This document shows, piece after piece, positions 25,746 to 33,715 of a stretch of 64,000 nt of DNA (position 1 is its first letter; the number at the start of each line of letters is the position of its first letter). Location: positions 372,001 to 436,000 of the forward strand of contig NC_007626.1 of assembly GCF_000009985.1 (NCBI RefSeq). The letters run 5' to 3'. The translations under genes and the position numbers were made by a program. The notes beneath the pieces were generated by a model. That model made no database searches and had not been told where the DNA came from. It saw nothing but the letters and a program-made list of their open reading frames with translations. This DNA is from Paramagnetospirillum magneticum AMB-1. Its GTDB lineage: Bacteria > Pseudomonadota > Alphaproteobacteria > Rhodospirillales > Magnetospirillaceae.

Positions 25746-27019
25746 CAATGACCCATCCGCTTCCAGACTCTGTCGAGCATTGGCCCATCGACCGGTTGAT
25801 CCCCTATGGCCGCAATGCGCGGACCCATTCGGACGGCCAGGTCGCTCAGATCGCCGCCAGCATGATCGAGTTCGGCTGGACCAATCCGGTGCTGGCCGAC
25901 AGCCGGGGCAATGTCATCGCCGGTCATGGCCGACTGGCCGCCGCCAAATCCCTCGGCCTGGATACGGTGCCGGTGGTGATCCTCGACCATCTGACCGAGG
26001 CCCAGCGCCGCGCCTATATTTTGGCTGACAATAAGCTTGCACTCAATGCGGGCTGGGATGAAGAGACCCTGGCGGCCGAATTGCACGCGCTGAATGGCGA
26101 TGGCTTCGATCTCGGCGTCATCGGCTTCTCCGACGAGGAGTTGGACGCCCTGATGGCCCCCCTTGATGACGAGGGCGACGGCCAGGGTGATGGAACCGGC
26201 GAGGATGAAGTGCCGGAACCGCCAGCCGATCCGGTGACGCGGCCGGGTGATCTGTGGATTTTGGGCCACCATCGCCTGCTCTGCGGCGATTCCACCGTGG
26301 TCACCGATGTGGATCGGCTGCTGGCCGGGGCCAAGCCACACCTGATGGTGACCGATCCGCCCTACGGCGTCGAATATGACCCGGAATGGCGCAATCAGGC
26401 GGGTGTGTCGTCCTCAGCCCGCACCGGCAAGGTCGCCAACGACGACCGCGCCGACTGGAGCGAAGCCTGGGCACTGTTCCCCGGAGAGGTCGCCTATGTC
26501 TGGCACGCGGCCATCTTCGCCAAGACGGTAGCCGACAGCCTGGAGGCGAATGATTTCAAGATCCGCGCCCAGATCATCTGGTCGAAAAATCGCTTCGTTT
26601 TGGGCCGCGGCGATTACCATTGGCAGCATGAGCCCTGCATTTATGCCGTGCGCAAGAACGCCACCGGCCATTGGCAGGGGGCGCGGGATCAGGCCACCAT
26701 CTGGGCCATCGGCAATAACGGCGATGAGGACGAGGCCACCGTTCACGGCACCCAGAAGCCGGTGGAATGCATGCGCCGTCCGATCCTCAACAACAGCGCC
26801 GAGGGCGATTCGGTCTACGAGCCCTTCGCAGGCAGCGGCACCACGGTGATCGCCGCCGAGACCACCGGCCGGGTCTGCTTCGCCCTGGAACTGAACCCCG
26901 CCTATGCCGATGTGACCGTCGGCCGCTGGCAGAAGATGACCGGACAGAAGGCCATTCTGGATGGTGATGGCCGCTGCTTCGACGACATCGCCGCCGGGAA
27001 GGCGGTCAGCGCCGGGTGA
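25742..27019 (+). CDS. ParB/Srx-domain DNA (N6-adenine/N4-cytosine) methyltransferase
   Basis: 425 residues. The N-terminal ParB-like nuclease/Srx domain (RLIPYGRNARTHSDGQVAQI, VIAGHGRLAAAKSLGL) is fused to a beta-class amino-methyltransferase with catalytic DPPYGVEYDPEW and AdoMet motif YEPFAGSGTTVIAAE near the C-terminus. The fusion is common in phages and modifies DNA to evade restriction. It has an ATGA overlap with the upstream C5 methyltransferase, so the two modify DNA as a pair. The N-terminal ParB module may act in target binding. Confidence 0.92.
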   Translation: MTMTHPLPDSVEHWPIDRLIPYGRNARTHSDGQVAQIAASMIEFGWTNPVLADSRGNVIAGHGRLAAAKSLGLDTVPVVILDHLTEAQRRAYILADNKLALNAGWDEETLAAELHALNGDGFDLGVIGFSDEELDALMAPLDDEGDGQGDGTGEDEVPEPPADPVTRPGDLWILGHHRLLCGDSTVVTDVDRLLAGAKPHLMVTDPPYGVEYDPEWRNQAGVSSSARTGKVANDDRADWSEAWALFPGEVAYVWHAAIFAKTVADSLEANDFKIRAQIIWSKNRFVLGRGDYHWQHEPCIYAVRKNATGHWQGARDQATIWAIGNNGDEDEATVHGTQKPVECMRRPILNNSAEGDSVYEPFAGSGTTVIAAETTGRVCFALELNPAYADVTVGRWQKMTGQKAILDGDGRCFDDIAAGKAVSAG

Positions 27020-27221
27020 TCCGGCGTAAGGAATGCTGGTACTTGGCGTCGGTAGGTTTCCAATCAAGCGGCTTGCAGCCGAGCCGCAGATCACGGTTCC
27101 AGAATTCCAGGATCTGCTGGTTGGAATAGCCCCGGCCCCGGAAGTACTCGAAATCGGTCTGCGACCATTGAGGATGGGCCTTCAGGGCAGCGGCGGGGCG
27201 GACGGTCAACCGGGCCGCCAT
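27006..27221 (-). CDS. small hypothetical phage protein
   Basis: 71 residues from the ATG at 27221 (MAARLTVRPAAALKAHPQWS). The motif SQTDFEYFRGRGYSNQQILE followed by WNRD resembles small phage proteins with a 'YLxGRGYSxxEIxxxWdrd' helix. It overlaps the 3' end of the methyltransferase on the opposite strand by 14 bp and is coupled to the upstream 27224-27388 gene with only 2 bp between. Function unknown. Confidence 0.65.
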   Translation of the reverse strand: MAARLTVRPAAALKAHPQWSQTDFEYFRGRGYSNQQILEFWNRDLRLGCKPLDWKPTDAKYQHSLRRITRR

Positions 27222-27223
27222 GG

Positions 27224-27388
27224 TCACTTCGCCTCCTGGCCAGCGGCAAATGCGGCTTCCAGGGCCTTCTTGATCTGCCAAACCGACAACTCGTGGAAGT
27301 CGAGGCGGTCGCTGTTGCGAGTGTCCAGGGTTTCGAGGTCGAGGATTTGGGTGGCAATCTCGGTCAGGACTTGGTCTCGGGCTTTCAT
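27224..27388 (-). CDS. DUF6900-like small protein (54 aa)
   Basis: 54 residues from the ATG at 27388. The product begins MKARDQVLTEIATQILDLET and continues through a helix containing RNSDRLDFHELSVWQIKKAL. This 'ETLxTRNSDxLDFHEvaVWxikxALexAfxaG' pattern is a common small phage/plasmid protein type (DUF6900, from memory). It forms a two-gene minus-strand unit with 27006-27221. Function unknown. Confidence 0.7.
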   Translation of the reverse strand: MKARDQVLTEIATQILDLETLDTRNSDRLDFHELSVWQIKKALEAAFAAGQEAK

Positions 27389-27479
27389 GTTCTTGGCCTC
27401 CGTTGTGGTGGGGCCAGTACCGCTCTATGTCGCCGACAGATCAAGTCGATTAAGCGTGAGATTTCAATAAGGTGATCGA

Positions 27480-27689
27480 TTGCGTCAATCACGCAGCATG
27501 TCCATGGTCGAGGCCGTTGCCAACGTGGTGATCGGCTACGCCATCGCGGTCGCCACCCAGGTGGTGGTATTCCCGATCTTTGGCATTCACATCACCCTGG
27601 CCGATGATCTCGCCATCGGCTTGGTGTTTTTGGTGGTCTCGCTGATCAGGAGTTACTTGCTGCGGCGGGTCTTTGAACGGCTGCTATGA
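27480..27689 (+). CDS. small membrane protein (DUF7220-like)
   Basis: 69 residues starting with TTG at 27480, RBS AAGGTG about 8 bp upstream. An in-frame ATG follows six codons later. Two predicted transmembrane helices: VEAVANVVIGYAIAVATQVV and LAIGLVFLVVSLIRSYLLRR, separated by FPIFGIHITLADD. Small two-helix proteins of this type occur in many alphaproteobacterial phages; role unknown. Confidence 0.75.
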   Translation: MRQSRSMSMVEAVANVVIGYAIAVATQVVVFPIFGIHITLADDLAIGLVFLVVSLIRSYLLRRVFERLL

Positions 27690-27764
27690 GGATGATATTG
27701 CGGGCTTGGATTCGGCCGCCTCTGAATCTACTCTTCCGGCCTTGATTTCCGAGGGGAGAGCATC

Positions 27765-28034
27765 ATGAGTAAATCCGCCATGTCCAAGGCCATCCGCCAA
27801 GCCGCTGGTTGCACTGTCGCCCAGGCTGATGCCGCTGTCGAAGCGGTGCTGGCCACCATCGTCGAAGGCGTCAAGACCGAGGGCCGCTTCAGCCTCATCG
27901 GCTTCGGCTCCTTCTCCAAGTCCGAGCGCCCGGCCCGCCAGGGTCGCAATCCGCGGACCGGCAAGACCATCGACATTGCCGCCTCGACCTCGATCAAGTT
28001 CAGCACCTCGGCGGCGCTGAAGAAGTCGCTGTAG
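27765..28034 (+). CDS. HU-family DNA-binding protein
   Basis: 89 residues with the HU/IHF fold: N-terminal helices (MSKAIRQAAGCTVAQADAAV), GRFSLIGFGSFSKSERPARQ and the DNA-arm GRNPRTGKTIDI, then a C-terminal helix. Phage-encoded HU homologues help condense DNA for packaging or recombination. It is preceded by a GAGGGGAGAG RBS. Full length for the family. Confidence 0.92.
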   Translation: MSKSAMSKAIRQAAGCTVAQADAAVEAVLATIVEGVKTEGRFSLIGFGSFSKSERPARQGRNPRTGKTIDIAASTSIKFSTSAALKKSL

Positions 28035-28037
28035 CCG

Positions 28038-28226
28038 ATGGCGGTTGACCCCGAGCATGTGGCCAAGGCCGCATCCGAGATGCTGGCGCGTTACGGCATC
28101 AATGCCGTCGCCAGGGCACAGGATCGGGTGAATGACGTATCGAGGGCGGGTGATCGCACTGCCCTCGATCTCGCAATGTTGCTGTTGACCGAGGTGGAGC
28201 GTCAGGCTGCGGCTTCCGCATTCTGA
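28038..28226 (+). CDS. small hypothetical phage protein
   Basis: 62 residues (MAVDPEHVAKAASEMLARYG), mostly helical, starting 3 bp after the HU gene and overlapping the 3' end of the convergent DUF3489 gene by 25 bp. The pattern 'HVxxxAxxmlxrYGxxAxxxAxxR' resembles short phage proteins with one helix-turn-helix-like pair. Function unknown. Confidence 0.6.
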   Translation: MAVDPEHVAKAASEMLARYGINAVARAQDRVNDVSRAGDRTALDLAMLLLTEVERQAAASAF

Positions 28227-28792
28227 GCAATCCGGTACACCCGGCCCCTCGTTTCAATCTTCTCGCTGGTGACGTCAAGGCCCAGCTTCTTCTTCAAGGC
28301 ACCGGCGATTGCTCCCCTTGCCGTATGTGGCAACCAGCCAAACTCGGCGGTAATCTCGGCAATGCTGGCGCCTTCGGGCCGCTTCAGCATGGCGATCAGG
28401 GCCTCCTGCTTGGTGCCTTCGCGGGGCTTACGGGCCGGTTTCGCGACGTGGGCGTCCGTGGGCGGGGATTCTGCCTCGTCGGCCATGTCAGCCGCCGGTT
28501 CTTCTTCCGGGCCTGAGTCCGCGCCCGTGTCGGCGACAATGCCCAACGCCATGTAGGCGGCGGCCGTGGCGACCAGCGTCAGCGGGCTTCCATCCTCGTC
28601 CTCGCGCCAGACCGGGGCACCGGCTTCAACCGGAATCGCCTCGATCAAGCCCTTCTTGATCATGCTGGTCAGCACCATGTCGACCGCTCCGCCCTTCAAG
28701 GATGCGGTGATCGGCAGGACCAGCCCGCCCTCGCGGGCGCAGGCGGCGGCGAGGATGACGGACTGGGTATCGGATAGCTGAATCTGGGTCAT
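28202..28792 (-). CDS. DUF3489 protein (winged-helix C-terminus)
   Basis: 196 residues from the ATG at 28792. The N-terminal helical domain (LSDTQSVILAAACAREGGLV) is followed by an acidic linker. The C-terminal DUF3489 domain reads GTKQEALIAMLKRPEGASIA then ITAEFGWLPHTARGAIAGAL, a winged helix, ending with RVYRIAQ. DUF3489 proteins are common in alphaproteobacterial prophages near terminase genes and may regulate transcription. The leftward direction against the late genes is notable. Confidence 0.85.
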   Translation of the reverse strand: MTQIQLSDTQSVILAAACAREGGLVLPITASLKGGAVDMVLTSMIKKGLIEAIPVEAGAPVWREDEDGSPLTLVATAAAYMALGIVADTGADSGPEEEPAADMADEAESPPTDAHVAKPARKPREGTKQEALIAMLKRPEGASIAEITAEFGWLPHTARGAIAGALKKKLGLDVTSEKIETRGRVYRIAQNAEAAA

Positions 28793-28892
28793 GGTTCGGT
28801 TCCTCTCGGGGTACGGCGCGGTCAATCCGCGCCCAGTACCACCCCGAGCCCAACCGGGCGGACCCGGTCGGGCGATGCGGGAACCAAGGGCG

Positions 28893-29072
28893 TCAGGCGG
28901 CCATGTTGGCCAGGAGACGCCGGGCCTCGTAAATGGCCGTCCACATGGCGCGGTCATCGGCAGGCCCATCCGTTGCTTCTATCTCGGTCGCGGCGCGGTC
29001 GATGGCCCGCAACGTTCCCACCATGGCGGCATTGTCGGCACGCAGGCGGTCGATCTCGGTGGAATCAGTCAT
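28893..29072 (-). CDS. small helical hypothetical protein (59 aa)
   Basis: 59 residues from the ATG at 29072, starting MTDSTEIDRLRADNAAMVGT and continuing as a single amphipathic coiled-coil-like helix ending LLANMAA. The RBS AAGGAGAT immediately upstream (AAAGGAGATACGG) is strong. Belongs to the minus-strand unit 28202-29480. Function unknown. Confidence 0.65.
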   Translation of the reverse strand: MTDSTEIDRLRADNAAMVGTLRAIDRAATEIEATDGPADDRAMWTAIYEARRLLANMAA

Positions 29073-29114
29073 CCGTATCTCCTTTCTTGACGGTGCTGCC
29101 GGCGAGGCCGGACC

Positions 29115-29480
29115 TCAGGCTGCCGCGTCAGCCATGACCTCGAAATGGGTGACGAAGCCGGTGAGGTAGGGCAGCCCGTGCGGGATTCCGGTTTCCCGCG
29201 CCGTGTGGCGGCTGATGGTCCAGACCATCCAGCGGGCCACCGCCGCATCGATCGCCGCCGCCAGCCCGAGACCGCGAAACAATCCGTTCGCGACGTCGTC
29301 GGCGAAGTGGCGGCCTTGGGTGCTGTCGAGGAAATCGCGTACCGCCGTGTCGGGGCAGCCGGTGGCGAGTTGGATCGCAGGCATCGCCAAATTCCAGGCT
29401 TCGGCCTGGTCGGCGTGATCGCCCAAGGTGCCGAAAAAGCCCCAATCAATATTGGCGGTGGGGAGGATGGTGTTGGGCAT
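29115..29480 (-). CDS. hypothetical phage protein
   Basis: 121 residues from the ATG at 29480 (MPNTILPTANIDWGFFGTLG), RBS GAGGAG. The segment TIDWGFFGTL...AWxxAxxAI is typical of a small phage-encoded protein with the sequence pattern around FLDSTQGRHFADDVANGLFR, often seen upstream of terminase in alphaproteobacterial phages; unassigned. First gene of the minus-strand accessory unit. Confidence 0.7.
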   Translation of the reverse strand: MPNTILPTANIDWGFFGTLGDHADQAEAWNLAMPAIQLATGCPDTAVRDFLDSTQGRHFADDVANGLFRGLGLAAAIDAAVARWMVWTISRHTARETGIPHGLPYLTGFVTHFEVMADAAA

Positions 29481-29577
29481 GGTGGTCTCCTCTGTTCGTG
29501 GGACCATCCATCGCTCTGTCGGCCCGGCACATCAACTGGAATAGCGGATCATTTCCTTTCGTTTTAAGGCTTCGATC

Positions 29578-30129
29578 ATGGGGGTGTCCGTTCGAGAATA
29601 TGCCCGCAGGCGTGGCGTCAGTCATACCGCCGTGCGCAAGGCGGTGCAAACGGGCCGGATTCCCCAGGAGCCCGACGGCACCATCGACCCGGTAAAGGCC
29701 GACGCCGCCTGGGATGCCCAGACCGACCCTGGCCGACGGGCTACTTCTGCCCCGAAGCCGGTCATTGAAGCGCCGGCTTCCCCGACACCTACGCCCCAGC
29801 GCGAAACTACCCCGGTTGTCCCGGTCGCCGCCGCCGCCGGCGCCACCTTCGCCCAGGCCCGCACCGCCCACGAAGTCGCCAAAGCCCAGAAAGCCCGCAT
29901 CCAGGTGGATCGCCTCAAGGATGAGGTGGTCGACCGGGCACGGGCCACCGCCCTGGTGTTCAAGCTGGCCCGGCAGGAACGGGATTCCTGGATCACCTGG
30001 CCCGCCCGGGTGGCCGGGCAGATGGCGGCGGAGATCGGGATCGACCCGCATGTGATGCAGACCCTGCTGGAAGCCCATGTCCACGCCCATCTCGACGAAC
30101 TCGCCGCCATCGAGCCGAACTTCCGATGA
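29578..30129 (+). CDS. terminase small subunit (Nu1-like)
   Basis: 183 residues. The N-terminal MerR/Nu1-type HTH is VREYARRRGVSHTAVRKAVQ. A Pro/Ala-rich linker and a helical C-terminal half follow (FAQARTAHEVAKAQKARIQV then DRLKDEVVDRARA), as in small terminase subunits that recognise cos/pac DNA. It is directly followed, with overlap, by the GpA-type large subunit. Confidence 0.85.
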   Translation: MGVSVREYARRRGVSHTAVRKAVQTGRIPQEPDGTIDPVKADAAWDAQTDPGRRATSAPKPVIEAPASPTPTPQRETTPVVPVAAAAGATFAQARTAHEVAKAQKARIQVDRLKDEVVDRARATALVFKLARQERDSWITWPARVAGQMAAEIGIDPHVMQTLLEAHVHAHLDELAAIEPNFR

Positions 30130-32062
30130 CGCGTATGGGTTCCGTGGGGCCGATGCTGTGCTGCTGGCATGGCAGGACGGGATGCGTCCTGATCCCCGCC
30201 TGACCGTGTCCCAATGGGCCGATCAGCACCGCATGCTGTCCAGCCGGGCCTCGGCGGAACCGGGCCGGTACCGCACGGCCCGTACCCCTTACATGCGCGA
30301 CATCATGGACGCGCTGTCGCCTACCAATCCGGTACAGCGGGTGGTGTTCATGAAGGCGGCCCAGGTGGGGGCGACCGAAGCCGGGTGTTGCTTCATCGGC
30401 TTCGTCATCCACCATGCGCCGGGGCCGATGCTGTGCGTCCAGCCGACGGTGGAGATGGCGAAGCGGGCGTCGCGCCAGCGCATCGACCCTCTGATCGAGG
30501 AAAGCCCGGCCATCCGGGAACGGGTCAAACCGGCCCGCTCGCGCGACGCCGGCAATACCATGCTGTCAAAGGATTTCCCTGGCGGCACATTGGTGCTGAC
30601 CGGCGCCAACAGCGCGGTGGGCCTGCGTTCCATGCCGGCCCGTTACCTGTTCCTCGACGAGGTCGACGCCTATCCGGCTTCCGCCGACGACGAAGGCGAT
30701 CCGGTGGGGTTGGCCGAGGCGCGGTCTCTGACCTTCGCCCATCGCCGAAAGGTGTTCCTGGCCTCGACGCCGACCATCCGGGGCATGTCGCGCATCGAGC
30801 GGGAATACGAGGCCAGCGATCAGCGGCGGTTCTTCGTGCCGTGCCCTCATTGCGGGACCATGCAGTGGCTGAAATTCGAGCGGCTGCGCTGGGACAAGGG
30901 CCGCCCCGAGACGGTGCGCTATCACTGCGAAGCCTGCGAGCAGGAGATCGCCGAGCACCACAAAGGCGCGATGCTGGCGGCAGGCGTTTGGCAGGCGACG
31001 GCCACGGGCACTGATCCCGGTACCATCGGCTTTCACATCTCGGCGCTGTATTCACCGCCGGGCTGGCAATCGTGGCGGGACATCGTCCGCCTGTGGGAAG
31101 CGGCACAAGGAAATGACGATGCGCTGCGGGTGTTCAAGAACACCGTGCTGGGCGAAACCTGGACCGAATCCGGCGAGGCCCCCGACTGGCAGCGGCTCTA
31201 CGACCGCCGCGAAAACTGGGCCAATGGCAGTGTGCCGGAAGGCGCCCTGTTCCTCACCGCCGGGGCCGATGTCCAGAAGGACCGCGTCGAGATTGATGTC
31301 TGGGCCTGGGGCCGCAACCTGGAAAGCTGGCTGATCGACCACATCGTCATCGACGGTGGGCCGGAACATGCCGAAACCTGGACTGCGTTGGAGCAGGTGC
31401 TGGCGAAGACCTGGCAACATGCCAACGGCGCCGCCCTGAAGATCGCCCGCCTCGCCATCGACAGCGGCTACGAGGCTTCGGCGGTCTACACCTGGGCTCG
31501 CCGGATGGGCGTAGGCCAAGTCTCGCCGATCAAGGGCGTCGAGGGCTTCAACCGCTCCAGCCCGGTGTCGGGCCCCACCTATGTGGACGCCACCGAGGGC
31601 GGCAAGAAGGTGCGCCGTGGTGCCCGCCTCTGGACGGTGGCGGTGTCCACCTTCAAGTCGGAGACCTACCGGTACTTGCGCCTGGAGCGGCCCACCGACG
31701 AGGAACTGGCCTCGGGCATCCGTTTCCCGGCCGGAACGGTGCATCTGCCATCGTGGGCGGACTCGGAGTGGTGCAAGCAGTTCGTCGCCGAGCAGTTGGT
31801 GACGGTCAAGAACCGACGCGGCTTCACCAAGCTGGAATGGCAGAAGCTGCGCGAACGCAACGAGGCGCTGGATTGCCGGGTCTATGCCCGCGCCGCCGTC
31901 TGGATCGTCGGTGCCGACCGCTGGTCGGAGGCCAAGTGGCGGGATCTGGAAGCCCAGATTGGCCCGTCCGAGACGGTTCAACCCGAAGAAGCCCAGGCGG
32001 GTCAGATCCGCCGCACCGTCCGTCGCCCCCGGCGGATCATCAAGTTCAGCGGGATGCACTGA
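30077..32062 (+). CDS. phage terminase large subunit (GpA family)
   Basis: Up to 661 residues. Characteristic lambda gpA features: LTVSQWADQHRMLSSRASAE near the start, QRVVFMKAAQVGATEAGCCF (Walker A region), RYLFLDEVDAYPAS (Walker B DE), a zinc-ribbon-like FVPCPHCGTMQWLKF with YHCEACEQ, and nuclease-domain segments (LFLTAGADVQKDRVEIDVWA, IARLAIDSGYEA). It cuts and pumps phage DNA into the prohead. The listed start overlaps the small subunit by 53 bp. A GTG at 30158 or ATG at 30182 is a plausible shorter start. Confidence 0.93.
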   Translation: MSTPISTNSPPSSRTSDDAYGFRGADAVLLAWQDGMRPDPRLTVSQWADQHRMLSSRASAEPGRYRTARTPYMRDIMDALSPTNPVQRVVFMKAAQVGATEAGCCFIGFVIHHAPGPMLCVQPTVEMAKRASRQRIDPLIEESPAIRERVKPARSRDAGNTMLSKDFPGGTLVLTGANSAVGLRSMPARYLFLDEVDAYPASADDEGDPVGLAEARSLTFAHRRKVFLASTPTIRGMSRIEREYEASDQRRFFVPCPHCGTMQWLKFERLRWDKGRPETVRYHCEACEQEIAEHHKGAMLAAGVWQATATGTDPGTIGFHISALYSPPGWQSWRDIVRLWEAAQGNDDALRVFKNTVLGETWTESGEAPDWQRLYDRRENWANGSVPEGALFLTAGADVQKDRVEIDVWAWGRNLESWLIDHIVIDGGPEHAETWTALEQVLAKTWQHANGAALKIARLAIDSGYEASAVYTWARRMGVGQVSPIKGVEGFNRSSPVSGPTYVDATEGGKKVRRGARLWTVAVSTFKSETYRYLRLERPTDEELASGIRFPAGTVHLPSWADSEWCKQFVAEQLVTVKNRRGFTKLEWQKLRERNEALDCRVYARAAVWIVGADRWSEAKWRDLEAQIGPSETVQPEEAQAGQIRRTVRRPRRIIKFSGMH

Positions 32063-32064
32063 TC

Positions 32065-32274
32065 ATGACTCTCGACGAAATGAAGGCCGAGCGGGAAAAG
32101 GTGCTGGCGAGGCGCAACTCCCTGGTGGCCCGCGTCACGGTGGGCGACCGCACCGTCCAATACGACCTGACCCAGGCCAACCATGTGCTGGCCGATCTCG
32201 ACCGCCGTATCGCCATGCTGGAGGGCAAGAAGCCCCGTCGGCGCATCCTCGCCGTCGCCACCAAGGGGCTGTGA
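32065..32274 (+). CDS. gpW-like head-tail connector
   Basis: 69 residues (MTLDEMKAEREKVLARRNSL), two helices separated by a short hairpin (VTVGDRTVQYDLTQAN), matching the gpW family that plugs the portal in lambda. Sits exactly between large terminase and portal, the lambda order A-W-B. Confidence 0.85.
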   Translation: MTLDEMKAEREKVLARRNSLVARVTVGDRTVQYDLTQANHVLADLDRRIAMLEGKKPRRRILAVATKGL

Positions 32275-32276
32275 CC

Positions 32277-33707
32277 ATGCTGGGGAGTTTCCGCCGTCGC
32301 CTCGGTGCCCTGATCGGCGGCTTCGAGGCCGCCCAGGGCAGCCGCCGGCTCAAGGGCTTCCAGCCCAGCCGCGCCCATGTCAACACCCTGATCGCGGCTG
32401 CCGGTTCCGACATCACGGCGCGAGCCCGTTATCTGGTGCGCAATAACGGCTATGCCCTCAATGCCGCCGAAAGCTGGACCGGCAATGCCGTCGGCACCGG
32501 CATCAAGCCGTCATCCCTGATCGCCGACAAGGATCTGAAGGCCCTGGTGCAGCAGCTCTGGCTGGCCTGGACCGACGAGTCCGACGCCGAGGAGCTGACC
32601 GATTTCTACGGCCAGCAGCGCCGAGCCGCCCGCGAGGTGTTCATCGCCGGGGAAGTGTTCTTCCGCCTGCGCCCGCGTCGCCCGGAAGACGGCCTGACGG
32701 TGCCGTTGCAGCTTCAGATGCTGCCGTCCGAGATGCTGCCGCTGACCCGAACCGAGGTTCTTCCCAACGGCAACACCATCCGTCAGGGCATCGAGTTCGA
32801 CCGCATCGGTCGGCGGGCGGCGTATTGGTTTCTGCGGCGTCATCCCGGTGATCTCACCGATCCCGGCATGGTCGGCGAAATGGTGCGGGTGCCGGCCGCC
32901 GAGATCATCCACGTCATCGACCCGGTGGAATCCGGCCAGCTTCGCGGCGTCTCCAGGCTGGCCCCGGCCATCGTCAAGCTGTTCCTGCTCGATCAGTACG
33001 ACGACGCCGAACTGGAGCGCAAGAAGATCGCGGCCATGTACGCCATGTTCGTGATCTCTCCGGCCCCGGCCGACGTGATCGACATGGTGCCCGCCGACGA
33101 TGGTTCCGGCGACCGCATCGTCGAGGTCCAGCCCGGCCAAGTAGTGCCCTTGGAGCCGGGCGAGCAGATCCAGACCTCGGCCCCCGCCGATGTCGGCGGA
33201 TCGTATGAGCCGTTCGAGTACCGGACGCTGCTGCAGATCTCCGCCGCCACCGGCATCCCCTACGCCTACCTCAGCAACGACATGCTGAAGGCCAATTACT
33301 CCAACTCGCGCATGGCGCTGCTGGAGTTCCGCCGCCGGGTCGAGGCATGGCAGCACTCGGTGATGGTCCACCAGATGTGCAGGAAAGTGTGGCAGCGCTG
33401 GTTAGATGTGGCGGTGCTGTCCGGGGCGCTCGACATTCCCGGCTACGAGCGCAACCGCGCCAGCTTCATCGCCTGTTCCTGGCTGCCGCCGAAATGGGAC
33501 TGGGTCGATCCGCTGAAGGACGCCAAGGCCGAGATCGAGCAGATCGGGGCGGGTCTGAAAAGCAGGACGCAGGCACTGGCCGAGCGTGGCTACGACGCCG
33601 AACAGGTCGATGCCGAGATTGCCACCGACCGGGAACGCGAACAGCGGCTGGGGCTGACCTTCGGTTCCGATCCGTCACCGCTCTTGCTGCCCCCACCGAC
33701 ATCGTAA
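32277..33707 (+). CDS. phage portal protein (lambda gpB family)
   Basis: 476 residues from the ATG at 32277. Lambda-type portal signatures: DITARARYLVRNNGYALNAA, ESWTGNAVGTGIKPS, YLSNDMLKANYSNSRMALLE. The C-terminus is acidic and disordered, ending PLLLPPPTS. Forms the dodecameric portal vertex for DNA passage. Preceded by gpW and followed by the S49 protease/scaffold, as in lambda. Confidence 0.94.
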   Translation: MLGSFRRRLGALIGGFEAAQGSRRLKGFQPSRAHVNTLIAAAGSDITARARYLVRNNGYALNAAESWTGNAVGTGIKPSSLIADKDLKALVQQLWLAWTDESDAEELTDFYGQQRRAAREVFIAGEVFFRLRPRRPEDGLTVPLQLQMLPSEMLPLTRTEVLPNGNTIRQGIEFDRIGRRAAYWFLRRHPGDLTDPGMVGEMVRVPAAEIIHVIDPVESGQLRGVSRLAPAIVKLFLLDQYDDAELERKKIAAMYAMFVISPAPADVIDMVPADDGSGDRIVEVQPGQVVPLEPGEQIQTSAPADVGGSYEPFEYRTLLQISAATGIPYAYLSNDMLKANYSNSRMALLEFRRRVEAWQHSVMVHQMCRKVWQRWLDVAVLSGALDIPGYERNRASFIACSWLPPKWDWVDPLKDAKAEIEQIGAGLKSRTQALAERGYDAEQVDAEIATDREREQRLGLTFGSDPSPLLLPPPTS

Positions 33708-33715
33708 GGACCACC

